Part shown: piece after piece, positions 34,926-45,093 of the stretch
Position numbering within the stretch: the first letter of the stretch is position 1
Layout of the letters: each line of letters starts with the position of its first letter
DNA from: Nostoc sp. FACHB-110
GTDB taxonomy: Bacteria; Cyanobacteriota; Cyanobacteriia; Cyanobacteriales; Nostocaceae
Direction: 5' to 3'
Length of the DNA: 64,000 nucleotides
Assembly (NCBI RefSeq): GCF_014697425.1
Contig: NZ_JACJRU010000011.1
Span: forward strand, 62,001 to 126,000
Notes under the pieces: generated by a model
Told to the model about the DNA's origin: nothing
Databases searched by the model: none
The model's input: the letters and a program-made list of their open reading frames with translations, nothing else
Position numbers and translations under genes: made by a program

Positions 34926-37900
34926 TTATTTAGTTGGCCAAGAAATCATCGGATCAATCGCTAGTTTTCGAGAAACTTCGTATGCACCAAAGCGGTTAAG
35001 ATGGCTCGGGTCGGAAAAATAGTCATTGGTTCTAGTCCAAATTTGGCTAAAATCTCGATAAATAAAGTTAGGATTAGTGGCTAACCTAAGCATATATTGT
35101 TGAAATTCTTGCTCGGATTTTTTGCGGACTGGATCTAAATATTCTCCAGTTAGAGGCATATTAATAAATACCAAGGGAATTTGCCGCGATTGGGTAAACC
35201 GTAAAACTTCTTGAAAAGCTAAATCTTGCTTGCCTTCGATATTAAAATCTTTGTAGTCGTTGTCATAGTTGCCTGTAACTCGCGGATGTTTTTGATAATA
35301 TCTAGCTGGATTAAACCTGATAGATAAAGGCAAGAATCCATCAAAGTCAACTGCTTGGAGTGCTGTTTCTTCTTCTAAATTATCTGAGGTAGTTTCAGAT
35401 GTTTTTTCATCTTTAGCTGCATTACTCACGAATGGTAAATTATCTAATTGTTTGTGGAGTAAAGTTTTGATGTGGTTACGATTGGGGTAACTACTGGAAA
35501 AGATAGCCAGAAAATTATTTAGACCATTATTGATAGTTTGATAAGTATTAAGTTCTTCTGATTGTTTTTCTATTTTTGGCTGCTTTTGTGTTTTAGCAGA
35601 TTCTTGTTCAAGGGCAGCAGTTTGTACATTTTCCATAACTTTTTTGTAGCCAGGAGAGGCGGCGATCGCATTAAAAGTTATGTCTTCGCGTCCACTATTA
35701 AAAGCACGAGAACCATCAGCCCAAAGAATCAATTTTGGTAGTTCTGAAGGCTCAAGTAGTTGGCGAATAATAAAATCTACTACTTGTGATGTGGCTCCAT
35801 TAATCCCAAAGTTAAATACATCAATATTGGGATAACCTTGTTTTGCTAGAGCCTTTGATAATTCGGCTGGATCTACACCGCGCAAAGCTCTAGAAGAGCC
35901 AATAATTAATACATCTGGTGGATGTCCTTGAGTATTTAAGCGCTGTTTATATAAAGCTAATTGTTCGTCTAATTGTCTAGCATTGAAACTCGGCATTTGC
36001 GATCGCGCTGCTAATAAAATTGCGGCGGCTGTGGCTTTTTGCTTTAATGGTGCAGCTGTTAAAGTTTTTGGTTCATCACCACTATCAATAAACCCAGAAG
36101 CATTAAAAATCGAATTTTTCTGGTGGGCTAATTTTTCTCCAGAGGCACTGTTTAATAATTCAGTTCTCTGAGTTTGTTTGACTTCTCTAGTTACAGGTGC
36201 TGGTTCATCAGGTGTAGGCTTTACACTAACTACCTGGGTTGCACTGGGTAGAGTCCGTGACACAATTTGCCCGAGTATCCAATCAGTTTGCAAAGTGAGC
36301 AATAGCCCCAATGTTCCCCAAACTAAAGCTACTTTTAAACCGCCTTGCAAGTCTGGCTCGACGGAAGTTGACTGACCTGTTTCTGTAAATATCTGTGTGC
36401 CTAAAAGTACATTTTTAACTGTAGTCGTAGCACTAGCAACCCAATCTCGCGCTACTTCTGCGACAAAATTCTGCACTTCCTCAGAAGTCAAATCAGCCCG
36501 GAAAATGGGTTCTTGGTCATCTTTAACTAACAGTTCGCCCACATATTGCGAAGTCGCCGCAAACTCTGGGGTAGCTTCGGGAACTAAACGCTGGCGTTGG
36601 ACAAAATCTACACCATGATGCCAAGCTGGTTCTTTGTTACCAGCACGACGACCATAAACACGGATGCCGGCGACACCAGATAATTTTAATTGCCGCATAA
36701 ATTGGGTGACTTTGGTCGCCACTTGCTTGCGCGCAGGGCAAACTGGTGCATCACACATAATGTGCAGTAAGTCACCTTTATGTAACAAGATGACGCGAAT
36801 TCCTCCGGTTTTCAGCCGCCATTCTAAATCAGTATTGAGTAAGCGTTCTAGTAAGAAATGAATGGCTGGTTCATCACCTTCTATGGCTAACTCTAAGGCG
36901 GAAGTCGCCAGGGCTGGATGTTGGGCTGCGGGTAAAGATAGCCAATCAATCCACGCTGGTTGCTTTTGAGCAGTTCTTTGCCCGTAAATCGTAGCACCAA
37001 GAATCCCTTGCGGCGCGATCGCTTCTAGGTGTGATGCGATAATTTCTAGACATTGGGTTTTATCTGGTGCGGCTGCATCTTCTAAAGGGTCAAAAGCTGG
37101 AGAGCAAAAAATATGTAAAGTTGATTCTTTGAGCGATGCTTGGACAGTGACTTTAAACTCTAACAATACATCGGTTAGCAGTCTGGCGATCGCTTGCACA
37201 TCCCCCCACCGCGCCCATTCTTTGAGCATTACTTCGGGGGGCGTTAAATCTATCCGCAGTAGCCAATCATAGCTAGTTTCCCCACTTACCTGGGAAGCAA
37301 TGATAGCATCTTGATAGCCAGGAAGTTTTAAATGTCTGAGTTTCTGCGCTATTGGTTCAGCTAGCAGTGAAGGGTCAGGACTATAGGCAGATTGACAAAC
37401 AATCCACAACCGATTGGATGAAACTTGATTTTTGCCTTGGGGTTGGTACGGCTTAACTTTAACTTGTACGGCTACGCCCAAAGAACTAAGCGTTTCACTC
37501 AAATAATGAGCGATCGCTTGCACATCACCACGACGCGCTAAACTTTCATTAGATATAATTAACGCTCCGCCTGGCTTGGCGGCTTCCGCGTCTTTTAAAG
37601 CTTGCTCTACCTGTTCTAAATGTTTATCTAATTGATTGAGATGTACACGGTGACACCATTGAGGACGATTATCGCCCTTTTTCCGCCCATAGACCAATAC
37701 TTGGTATATTGAGGGTTGTTCTTGACTTGTTAAGACATCTAAATCTGTTTGCTGTAGTGCGTGAAGTAAATCAGAGAGAGTGCGCCAGCGTGAAGGACAC
37801 TCGGTTGCTTCACAAAGGATGTGTAAGTCATTTCCCCGCAACCGGACTTTCACCCCTAAAGTGTTAATCCCTGTTGCTTGGCTTACCCATTGCACTAAGG

Positions 37901-37931
37901 TTTGCTGGCTATCTGGTAATACTGTTTTCAT
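34926..37931 (-). CDS. large DUF1574/SGNH-domain protein, AlgJ/AlgX-like partner
   Basis: 1001 residues. The N-terminal half (1-500) holds about four repeats of a roughly 110-residue module, each with a VKVRLRGNDLHILCEA-type segment and a [VI]YGR[KR] segment. One hydrophobic segment follows (about 545-570, LVWGTLGLLLTLQTDWIL), so the repeats should be cytoplasmic and the rest periplasmic. The C-terminal half carries an SGNH-like hydrolase fold: IIGSSRALRGVDP (Ser about 679), NFGINGATS, and D974-x-x-H977 in SDPSHLNRFG. This suits an acetyl transferase or esterase acting with the MBOAT gene downstream. The cytoplasmic repeat array is unusual for AlgJ-like proteins. Confidence 0.82.
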   Translation of the reverse strand: MKTVLPDSQQTLVQWVSQATGINTLGVKVRLRGNDLHILCEATECPSRWRTLSDLLHALQQTDLDVLTSQEQPSIYQVLVYGRKKGDNRPQWCHRVHLNQLDKHLEQVEQALKDAEAAKPGGALIISNESLARRGDVQAIAHYLSETLSSLGVAVQVKVKPYQPQGKNQVSSNRLWIVCQSAYSPDPSLLAEPIAQKLRHLKLPGYQDAIIASQVSGETSYDWLLRIDLTPPEVMLKEWARWGDVQAIARLLTDVLLEFKVTVQASLKESTLHIFCSPAFDPLEDAAAPDKTQCLEIIASHLEAIAPQGILGATIYGQRTAQKQPAWIDWLSLPAAQHPALATSALELAIEGDEPAIHFLLERLLNTDLEWRLKTGGIRVILLHKGDLLHIMCDAPVCPARKQVATKVTQFMRQLKLSGVAGIRVYGRRAGNKEPAWHHGVDFVQRQRLVPEATPEFAATSQYVGELLVKDDQEPIFRADLTSEEVQNFVAEVARDWVASATTTVKNVLLGTQIFTETGQSTSVEPDLQGGLKVALVWGTLGLLLTLQTDWILGQIVSRTLPSATQVVSVKPTPDEPAPVTREVKQTQRTELLNSASGEKLAHQKNSIFNASGFIDSGDEPKTLTAAPLKQKATAAAILLAARSQMPSFNARQLDEQLALYKQRLNTQGHPPDVLIIGSSRALRGVDPAELSKALAKQGYPNIDVFNFGINGATSQVVDFIIRQLLEPSELPKLILWADGSRAFNSGREDITFNAIAASPGYKKVMENVQTAALEQESAKTQKQPKIEKQSEELNTYQTINNGLNNFLAIFSSSYPNRNHIKTLLHKQLDNLPFVSNAAKDEKTSETTSDNLEEETALQAVDFDGFLPLSIRFNPARYYQKHPRVTGNYDNDYKDFNIEGKQDLAFQEVLRFTQSRQIPLVFINMPLTGEYLDPVRKKSEQEFQQYMLRLATNPNFIYRDFSQIWTRTNDYFSDPSHLNRFGAYEVSRKLAIDPMISWPTK

Positions 37932-38148
37932 GGGCAGTTAACTTTACAGGAAGCGAGTATTTGGGGGTATTGCCTGCGCTTGTAAACTAGAACCATAGGT
38001 TTATCATATTTTGCTGTTTTTTTTTAACACTTTTGTTACCTTCTGTGCTTGCAAAATAGGCCAAGATAGTCTTATATCGTTGCAAGTCTTACAGATGTTT
38101 ATTTCTGCGTTTCGTTTTATTCGTTTGCCCACAACCTAAAAATTAGCA

Positions 38149-38385
38149 ATGCCTTCTATTACCTCCCAATCTTCAACCAACCCTGGATTAAATCTGGTTC
38201 TGTTTAGCATTCCCCAATCTCTCCTGTTAGAAATAGGTACAGCGTCTATACTACTGCTGCTCACCTCTCAAAAGGCCACTGTAAAAGCCCTAGAATCTAT
38301 AGGGCAAGCTAGTGAAGAATTATTTCGCGGCGATCGCCTGCCTATTCTTCCCTTCCCTGACGATGAATTAACAAATAAAAGCTAA
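38149..38385 (+). CDS. small cyanobacterial protein, unknown
   Basis: 78 residues with a hydrophobic middle (LLLEIGTASILLLLTS) followed by KATVKALESIGQASEELFRG, an amphipathic helix, and a Pro-rich tail LPILPFPDDEL. The DNA upstream is shared with the divergent large DUF1574 gene. It reads towards ppc, 100 bases away. The plausible codon pattern and ending suggest a true gene, but I know no family function. Confidence 0.6.
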   Translation: MPSITSQSSTNPGLNLVLFSIPQSLLLEIGTASILLLLTSQKATVKALESIGQASEELFRGDRLPILPFPDDELTNKS

Positions 38386-38485
38386 AACTTATACTTTAAA
38401 AATTAAAACGTTCATAGAAAACAATGAGCGTAATTCACAAAGTTCAAAAATGTAAACAGTAATTGGCTTTACAAGAGAAGCAAAT

Positions 38486-41400
38486 ATGAGTACGCTTTTA
38501 TACTCTGTGTCCCACGCTGCGAATTATTATCCAGCATCAGAATTATTCTTACGTCGTCGTCTCCAAATAGTTGAAGAATTATGGGAGAACGTATTGCGGC
38601 AAGAATGCGGTCAGAAAATGGTCGATTTGTTGCGCCAATTGCGAGATTTGTGTTCGCCGGAAGGACAAGCCACAAACGACCAAGCAGCATCAGCAGTAAA
38701 ATTGATTGAACAACTGAATATTAATGAAGCTATTCGCGCGGCGCGTGCTTTCGCGCTGTATTTTCAGTTAATCAACATCATAGAGCAAGAATACGAGCAA
38801 AAACAGCAATTAACTCGCTATTCGGAAGTCGAAACAGAAGTCACAACTGTAGAAATAGTTTCGGAAACGAGTTACTCTTCTAACGACAAAGAAGATGATG
38901 CATTCGTCAACAAAGGCATAGGGACGGATGTATTGGCTAAAAGTTGGGTTAGCAAAATGCACAACAAGCAAAAAGGGACATTTGCGACCCTGTTTCCTTA
39001 TTTATATGACTTGAATGTGCCACCCCAACAAATTCAACGCCTGATTTCGCAGCTAGATGTGCGCTTGGTATTTACCGCCCACCCCACAGAAATTGTGCGT
39101 CACACTATCCGCGACAAACAACGGCAAGTCGTCAATTTGCTGCAAAATATAGATGCAGCCGAAAACCGTGCAGGTGCTTATCCTTGGGAGTCGGCTGAGT
39201 TACGTGAAAAGTTACTCGAAGAAATTCGCCTGTGGTGGCGGACTGATGAACTGCATCAATTTAAACCCACAGTTTTAGATGAAGTAGATTATGCTTTGCA
39301 CTACTTCCAAGAAGTATTATTTGATGGCATTCCACAACTGCATAAACGCTTCAAATATGCTTTGAGTAAAACTTTTGGCTGGTTAGAACCGCCACGCAAG
39401 AATTTTTGCTCTTTTGGTTCTTGGGTAGGTTCTGATAGAGATGGCAACCCATCAGTTACGCCCGAAATCACTTGGAAGACAGCTTGTTATCAGCGTAAAA
39501 TGGTGCTAGAACGCTATATTCAATCAGTGAAGACGCTGATTGAGTTATTAAGCATTTCTATGCACTGGAGTGATGTACTGCCAGATTTATTGGAATCCCT
39601 GGAATTAGATCAGTCTCAGTTAAGTGAAATATATGATGCGTTGGCTTTGCGTTATCGCCAAGAACCGTATCGACTAAAGTTGTCTTATATCTTGAGGCGG
39701 TTGGAAAATACCCGCGATCGCAATTTAGCATTATATAAGCGCGAAACACCCACCAACGAAAATGCCCCAATGTATCGTTCTGGTGAGGAGTTTTTAACTG
39801 AATTAAGGCTAATTCAGCGCAATTTAAGCGAAACTGGCTTAAGTTGTCGGGAACTAGATAATTTAATTTCTCAAGTCGAAATCTTTGACTTTCACTTGAC
39901 CCAGTTAGATATTCGCCAAGAATCAACCCGCCACTCTGATGCGCTGAACGAGATTTTAGAATATCTGCAAGTATTACCCCAAGCGTATAACGACCTGAGC
40001 GAAGAACAGCGCGTTGCTTGGTTAACCTCAGAATTGCAAACCCGCCGACCATTAATTCCGGCGGAACTGCCATTTTCTGAGAAAACCAACGATGTGATTG
40101 AAACTTTTAGAATTTTGCGATCGCTGCAACAAGAGTTTGGCGTAAATATCTGCCAAACTTATATTATTAGTATGTGTCGTCAAGTCAGCGACGTACTAGA
40201 AGTTTTACTCTTAGCCAAAGAAGCCAGATTATTTGACCCAGCAGTTGCAGTTGGGTCAATTCAAGTTGTGCCGTTATTTGAAACGGTAGAAGACTTGCAA
40301 CGTTCTCGCAGCATCATGCGGGAGTTGTTTGAACTACCGTTATATCGGGCTTTGTTAGCTGGCGGTTACGAAATTATTCAGCAAAGAGATCCTCAGTACA
40401 CAGCACTTAATCCCGACTTACAAGAAGTCATGTTGGGATATTCCGACAGCAACAAAGATTCTGGGTTCTTAAGTAGCAACTGGGAAATTCACAAAGCCCA
40501 AAAATCACTGCAAAAAATCGCCGAAGAATATGGCGTGAACTTACGGATTTTCCACGGTCGTGGTGGTTCTGTGGGACGCGGTGGTGGCCCTGCTTACGAA
40601 GCGATTTTAGCACAACCAGGCCACAGTATTAACGGGCGAATTAAGATTACCGAACAAGGCGAAGTATTAGCTTCTAAGTATTCTTTGGTGGATTTGGCGT
40701 TATATAACTTAGAAACCGTCACCACCGCCGTCATTCAAGCTAGCCTATTGCGAACAGGGTTTGATGATATCGAACCGTGGAACGAAATTATGGAAGAAAT
40801 AGCAGCGCGATCGCGGCAACATTATCGTGCTTTAATTTACGAACAACCAGATTTTATCGACTTCTTCCATCAAGTCACCCCCATCGAAGAAATCAGTCAA
40901 TTGCAAATTAGTTCCCGTCCTGCGCGCCGACCTTCTGGTAAAAAAGACTTAAGCAGTTTGCGGGCCATTCCTTGGGTATTTAGCTGGACACAAACCCGAT
41001 TTTTACTACCTTCTTGGTACGGTGTGGGGACAGCCTTGCAAGAATTCTTGGATGAAGAACCAGAAGAACACTTGAAATTACTACGCTACTTTTATTTGAA
41101 GTGGCCGTTCTTCAAAATGGTGATTTCCAAAGCCGAAATGACCTTAGCTAAAGTAGACATCCAAATGGCACAACATTACGTGCAGGAATTGTCCAACCCC
41201 GAAGACAAAGAAAGATTTGAGAAAGTTTTCGAGCAAATTGCTAGCGAATACTATCTCACCAAAGATTTTGTCTTAAAAATCACTGGTCATAATCGACTAT
41301 TAGATGGCGACCCTGTATTGCAACGTTCAGTGCAGTTACGCAATGGGACAATTGTACCTTTAGGCTTTATTCAAGTTTCTCTACTCAAACGCCTACGCCA

Positions 41401-41521
41401 AGCCAAAAACACCACCGCCACCTCTGGCGTAATTGACTCTCGTTTCAGCAAAGGCGAGTTACTCCGAGGCGCACTGTTAACAATTAATGGTATTGCGGCG
41501 GGGATGCGAAATACAGGTTGA
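38486..41521 (+). CDS. ppc: phosphoenolpyruvate carboxylase
   Basis: 1011 residues, in the usual cyanobacterial size range. It adds bicarbonate to phosphoenolpyruvate to make oxaloacetate, replenishing the TCA pathway and feeding amino acid synthesis. Catalytic motifs: [14 protein letters not shown] (His near residue 199), [20 protein letters not shown] (near 652-672), [19 protein letters not shown] (near 689) and the C-terminal [10 protein letters not shown]. The acidic insert around residues 118-148 ([13 protein letters not shown]...) is a variable region. The N-terminal phosphorylation Ser motif of plant enzymes is absent. A hairpin follows the gene. Confidence 0.98.
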   Translation: MSTLLYSVSHAANYYPASELFLRRRLQIVEELWENVLRQECGQKMVDLLRQLRDLCSPEGQATNDQAASAVKLIEQLNINEAIRAARAFALYFQLINIIEQEYEQKQQLTRYSEVETEVTTVEIVSETSYSSNDKEDDAFVNKGIGTDVLAKSWVSKMHNKQKGTFATLFPYLYDLNVPPQQIQRLISQLDVRLVFTAHPTEIVRHTIRDKQRQVVNLLQNIDAAENRAGAYPWESAELREKLLEEIRLWWRTDELHQFKPTVLDEVDYALHYFQEVLFDGIPQLHKRFKYALSKTFGWLEPPRKNFCSFGSWVGSDRDGNPSVTPEITWKTACYQRKMVLERYIQSVKTLIELLSISMHWSDVLPDLLESLELDQSQLSEIYDALALRYRQEPYRLKLSYILRRLENTRDRNLALYKRETPTNENAPMYRSGEEFLTELRLIQRNLSETGLSCRELDNLISQVEIFDFHLTQLDIRQESTRHSDALNEILEYLQVLPQAYNDLSEEQRVAWLTSELQTRRPLIPAELPFSEKTNDVIETFRILRSLQQEFGVNICQTYIISMCRQVSDVLEVLLLAKEARLFDPAVAVGSIQVVPLFETVEDLQRSRSIMRELFELPLYRALLAGGYEIIQQRDPQYTALNPDLQEVMLGYSDSNKDSGFLSSNWEIHKAQKSLQKIAEEYGVNLRIFHGRGGSVGRGGGPAYEAILAQPGHSINGRIKITEQGEVLASKYSLVDLALYNLETVTTAVIQASLLRTGFDDIEPWNEIMEEIAARSRQHYRALIYEQPDFIDFFHQVTPIEEISQLQISSRPARRPSGKKDLSSLRAIPWVFSWTQTRFLLPSWYGVGTALQEFLDEEPEEHLKLLRYFYLKWPFFKMVISKAEMTLAKVDIQMAQHYVQELSNPEDKERFEKVFEQIASEYYLTKDFVLKITGHNRLLDGDPVLQRSVQLRNGTIVPLGFIQVSLLKRLRQAKNTTATSGVIDSRFSKGELLRGALLTINGIAAGMRNTG

Positions 41522-41534
41522 TCTGCACTTTGTT

Positions 41535-41564
41535 CTGACTTTTCACGTTATGTGGAAAAGTCAG
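41535..41564 (+). terminator. stem-loop after ppc
   Basis: CTGACTTTTC (41535-41544) pairs with GAAAAGTCAG (41555-41564), with the loop partly closed by AC/GT, 13 bases after the ppc stop. A GGTGTGG-rich stretch follows instead of a U run, so the strength as a terminator is uncertain. Confidence 0.5.
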
Positions 41565-41660
41565 AGGGTGTGGGGTGTGGGGTGTAGGGTGTAGTAAGAC
41601 TTTCTTCTTTTCCCACTCAGCCACACCCAACACCTACCCCCTGTTTTTGACTATTGACTA

Positions 41661-41909
41661 ATGACCAAAAACAAAATTTTCATCTGTACTTTTATTGCCT
41701 TAGCGTCAGGGTTTTTTGGTAGCTCCATTGGTGGACAAATCACCCTAATGCTGCACAGCCAAAAATGCCAAAATCAGCCTTGGGGTTTCAAAGAAATGTG
41801 TCATGCTTGGGTAGCACCTGGGGCTATGTGGCAAGGTAGCACCAGAGGACTTTGGACAGGTACAATTTTAGGGGCATTTGTTGGTGGCTTGATTACACGC
41901 CAGCCTTAA
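41661..41909 (+). CDS. small membrane protein, unknown
   Basis: 82 residues with two hydrophobic, Gly-rich segments (IFICTFIALASGFFGSSIGG and GLWTGTILGAFVGGLI) separated by a loop holding two Cys (SQKCQNQPWGFKEMCHAW), which could form a disulphide outside the cytoplasm. Convincing small membrane protein, no known family. Confidence 0.65.
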   Translation: MTKNKIFICTFIALASGFFGSSIGGQITLMLHSQKCQNQPWGFKEMCHAWVAPGAMWQGSTRGLWTGTILGAFVGGLITRQP

Positions 41910-42013
41910 CTTCGCGTACCTTTGCGCTTACCGCCCTTTTCCTTGGCGTTGGAACCAGAATAGGCACAGCAAACTGGTAAAATCTACGCAAAGCAAACAA
42001 AGAGCAAACAGCC

Positions 42014-42319
42014 ATGACTGCCGAAACCAATCAAGTAAATTCTTCAACCACAGGTGCAGATGCCATTGATGAAGCGATCGCTAAAGGGATAGATTTTGAT
42101 GGTACTCCTATTCCTAGTGCCAAGCTAGACCTTTATCATCAAGTCATGGGCTTAGAAGCAAATAGACAGCGTAGTGGTGTTTCAAATACAATGCGATCGC
42201 GGATTGTGAGAATCGGTGCTAAACACATTCCGCAAGCAGATTTAGATCAAAAGCTGATAGAAGCAGGTTTCGCGCCTCTCAAAGAAAAAGAAATTGCTTT
42301 TTTCTACGGTGGTAAATAG
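42014..42319 (+). CDS. conserved cyanobacterial small protein (possibly DUF4090)
   Basis: 101 residues, soluble and mostly helical: GADAIDEAIAKGIDFDG, MRSRIVRIGAKHIPQADLDQ and a strongly conserved-looking end APLKEKEIAFFYGGK. I believe it belongs to a cyanobacteria-restricted family of unknown function (DUF4090 from memory). It is monocistronic, and its last 41 bases overlap an open frame on the other strand. Confidence 0.75.
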   Translation: MTAETNQVNSSTTGADAIDEAIAKGIDFDGTPIPSAKLDLYHQVMGLEANRQRSGVSNTMRSRIVRIGAKHIPQADLDQKLIEAGFAPLKEKEIAFFYGGK

Positions 42320-42542
42320 TACCGAATAAAACAAAACCCGCCATAACATTTGCTGTCCACACTGCATCCCCCACAGTATTTACTAACACCCATTTTCTCC
42401 AAAAGCTCCAGTCGATTGGGCGGGGATGAGTTGGTGCTGAAGTCGCTACTTTTGGTTGGGGTGTATTTATTGGCTGAGTTGGTGCAACTCCAGGCGGGTT
42501 TGTTTTCCTAACAACGTTTGGCGGATTCAAAGCACAATTCAC
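42279..42542 (-). pseudogene. probable 3' part of the FG-GAP gene, beyond an in-frame stop
   Basis: This 87-residue open frame is in the same reading frame as the FG-GAP gene at 42552-43139 and is separated from it only by a TAA (42552-42554) and three codons. Its content, a Pro/Thr linker (NPPNVVRKTNPPGVAPTQP) then a hydrophobic tail (WSFWRKWVLVNTVGDAVW to VLFGTIYH) with a basic end, looks like the C-terminal part of a larger protein, and it lacks its own good start (GTG only). Either one gene broken by a nonsense change or a separate small gene. Confidence 0.45.
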
Positions 42543-42551
42543 TAGATCACT

Positions 42552-43139
42552 TTACCAGCCATTACCGATCTGTACTCGCGCTTGACTACTGTAGCCCCGC
42601 GTTCTGTCACCAGGGTAGAGCCACAAAAGACGTGTTGTGTTGTCCCTAGCTACAATATCCTGACGACCATCACCATCCCAGTCCGCTAACCCAGCGAAGG
42701 TGTATGTGTTCCAGCCATTACCGATTTGTACTCGCGCTTGACTACTGTAGCCCCGCTTTCTGTCACCAGGGTAGAGCCATAACAGACCTGTTGTATTGTC
42801 CCTAGCCACAATATCCTGACGGCCATCACCATCCCAGTCCGCTAACCCAGCGAAGGTGTATGTGTTCCAGCCATTACCGATTTGTACTCGCGCTTGACTA
42901 CTGTAGCCCCGCGTCCTGTCACCAGGGTAGAGCCATAACAGACCTGTTGTATTGTCCCTAGCCACAATATCCTGACGACCATCGCCATCCCAGTCCGCTA
43001 ACCCAGCGAAGGTGTATCCGACTTGTTGAGCGTGAAGGGATTTGATCAAGGAAGAAATGATCAAAGCAACACATAATGTTACTCCTGAAACAGAAAGTAA
43101 AGTTTGTCTCAACATATTTAATAGAGCCAGTTGGTTCAA
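42552..43139 (-). CDS. secreted FG-GAP/VCBS-repeat protein
   Basis: 195 residues. A signal peptide ends at SLHA (about residue 38), followed by three almost identical 52-residue repeats of the form YTFAGLADWDGDGRQDIVAR...DNTTGLLWLYPGD...IGNGW. DWDGDGRQD is a calcium-binding FG-GAP/VCBS loop, so the protein should be exported and bind Ca2+, forming part of a beta-propeller. Three repeats are too few for a closed propeller, suggesting truncation or oligomerisation. The frame continues past the TAA into the open frame ending at 42279. Confidence 0.8.
   Translation of the reverse strand: MNQLALLNMLRQTLLSVSGVTLCVALIISSLIKSLHAQQVGYTFAGLADWDGDGRQDIVARDNTTGLLWLYPGDRTRGYSSQARVQIGNGWNTYTFAGLADWDGDGRQDIVARDNTTGLLWLYPGDRKRGYSSQARVQIGNGWNTYTFAGLADWDGDGRQDIVARDNTTRLLWLYPGDRTRGYSSQARVQIGNGW
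42555..43019 (-). repeat. three near-identical 156-bp coding repeats
   Basis: Copies begin at about 42555, 42711 and 42867, with a 156-base period and only scattered differences (for example GTTCTGT/TTTCTGT/GTCCTGT). High DNA identity means recent expansion and likely slippage or recombination in copy number. Confidence 0.9.
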
Positions 43140-43246
43140 TAATTGCTAATACTTAATACTTAAGTTTAGTCTCTTTTTTTTACACAAGAAGTATAATAAA
43201 CTTCTCAATTATTAATAATATTAAGTTTTGTAATATTTTCTCTAGT

Positions 43247-43273
43247 GCTTCGTAGGTAGTATCAGGATAACGG
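43247..43273 (-). pseudogene. short relic of the DUF3370 gene
   Basis: These bases closely match a segment inside the neighbouring DUF3370 gene near 43750-43777 (GCTTCGTAGG..GTATCAGGATA), reading RYPDTTYEA against RYPDTAYEA. It is too short to be functional and is probably debris of a partial duplication. Confidence 0.45.
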
Positions 43274-43380
43274 CTTGGTTACAGGCGCGAATTAATTAAA
43301 TGTATCAAATGCTTAGAGAGCTACGCTTTTCAGTATTTATATGTAATACAACGCTCGTTTTTGCTCATCATGGTTTCCAC

Positions 43381-44799
43381 CTATTTCAAAGTTCGCACCG
43401 TTAATACCTGCGGCGGTGTAGAATCAGGCGGATAAATTACATCTACTTTGACATTCCGTTGGCTTGCAGGTGGTAGAACAAACTGCACTAACGGTTCTAA
43501 CACCTGACCAGTTCTATGCCATAAATGCACATACCGAGTTTTCTGTTGTCCTTGGTCATCAACATATCGCAGTCGCACTGTACCCCGGAAAAATGGAAAG
43601 TCAAGAGATGGTTGACGCAGACGGATACCACCTTTAGATAACTTGTCCTCTTTTAAAGGAGTTTCTAGAGTTAGGGTAACTTTTTGAGTTTGGTTTGTAT
43701 GATTCTTTAACGGCAGATTGAGATTATATTCCACGCCATAATTACCGTGGGCTTCGTAGGCGGTATCAGGATAGCGCACTAGCATTTTAGCCGTTTGGAT
43801 TTGTGCTGTACCTAATCGACCACCGCGCAGAGTATCTACAGCAAAAGAAATACCTTGACCAGGTTCTGGAATAGTTAAATACTGAGCCTGAGGATTATCT
43901 ACTAAATTAGCTTGCCATTGGGAACCTTGAGAAACACCAGCTACACGTCCATAAATTAGGGAACCACCTGTAGCATTTGGTGGAGTCGGGGTTTTATCCC
44001 TAGGCCCAGCAAAGCCGCCATTATTTAATAAAGATTGCCATTCTGTGAGGGTAGGCGCGCGATCGGAACTATCTGGATTTTTCTTAGCAAACATCGCCAT
44101 ACTAGCTGCGTAAACTTTACCACTACTTCGCAAGCGCAGAAAGCTAGAACGACCATTTACTGGCTTTGCCAGATTTCGCACCGGAATTGGATGATTGAGT
44201 AGCATCCGATTTCCGCCTGGAGGGATGACTAATTTAGCAGGAAAATCTGCTTGACGCACGCCCCGCAGGACATCACTTACAGCCCTTGCGCCTGGGCCAG
44301 AATAAACTTTGCCATCATTATTTTCTAAGTAAGCCGGCAAGGTGACAAATGGTGCATCTTGCATCAAGTAACTGGCTGCTTGCAACACATCTACCGTTAC
44401 AGGCTGTTTATTAGGGTTATGCAGAATTACACCGACGTAGAGGGTTTGTAAATCTTTGGGAGTGTGGGTGTAATGATGGGCAAATAAATCAAAGCGTCCT
44501 TGGAAAGGAAAATTGAGGTGTGCGGCTGGGACTTTTTTACCGTTAGCAGGAAAGGTAGACAGTAAAATCCCCTCATTTTTCACCCATTCTGGACTGTTGC
44601 TATTAAACACAGGAATTGTATCTAATTTGCCAGGTAAGGCACGTACTTCTCCTGGTTGCACAATTTCTTGCGGTGTTGGTTGTGGTGAAGTTTGGGCAAT
44701 AACTGTGGAGTTAGTTGGGAAAGTATTGCAGCCAATTGTTTGAGTTATAGCAAATCCAAATAGAAATAAAGATACAGGTAATGCTAGTTGATTTAACAT
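43381..44799 (-). CDS. DUF3370-family exported protein
   Basis: About 472 residues from ATG 44799, chosen because it yields a signal-like leader (MLNQLALPVSLFLFGFAITQ) ending at a Cys in TIGC; the frame from 44856 adds 19 residues without function. The body is rich in beta-strand patterns and matches the cyanobacterial DUF3370 family as I know it (VRALPGKLDTIPVFNS, GGSLIYGRVAGVSQGS, GISFAVDTLRGGRLGTAQ). It is probably a cell-envelope or secreted protein. The Cys might be a lipoprotein site, though the TIGC context is imperfect. Function unknown; no operon partner. Confidence 0.82.
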   Translation of the reverse strand: MLNQLALPVSLFLFGFAITQTIGCNTFPTNSTVIAQTSPQPTPQEIVQPGEVRALPGKLDTIPVFNSNSPEWVKNEGILLSTFPANGKKVPAAHLNFPFQGRFDLFAHHYTHTPKDLQTLYVGVILHNPNKQPVTVDVLQAASYLMQDAPFVTLPAYLENNDGKVYSGPGARAVSDVLRGVRQADFPAKLVIPPGGNRMLLNHPIPVRNLAKPVNGRSSFLRLRSSGKVYAASMAMFAKKNPDSSDRAPTLTEWQSLLNNGGFAGPRDKTPTPPNATGGSLIYGRVAGVSQGSQWQANLVDNPQAQYLTIPEPGQGISFAVDTLRGGRLGTAQIQTAKMLVRYPDTAYEAHGNYGVEYNLNLPLKNHTNQTQKVTLTLETPLKEDKLSKGGIRLRQPSLDFPFFRGTVRLRYVDDQGQQKTRYVHLWHRTGQVLEPLVQFVLPPASQRNVKVDVIYPPDSTPPQVLTVRTLK

Positions 44800-45093
44800 A
44801 AATAGGTCAGTAAACAAGTATGAAGTTGAAAGTTTTGGAGTTAGCTTTGAGAGCAATTGAGAATAGATGCTTTATTTCCTCTATGCTGGAGTTGCCAAAT
44901 AGGTTTTACTAACTACACTGCCAGTGCCATAAATTCACAAAAATTTTGATAGCGATCGCTAATATAACCTCACTCAAAATTGAAATTGCAGAGTTCAAGC
45001 TACAATAATCTCAGTAATATTGCTGATATAGCCTGCTTTTAGTGGTGCGATCGCTATTTTTAGAAAAATCAACAGGAGTTTTGCCCGTAGGAT

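Noticed and set aside
42555..43019. CRISPR-like regular repeats
   Set aside because: The 156-base period is within a coding frame and encodes FG-GAP repeats; there are no spacers.
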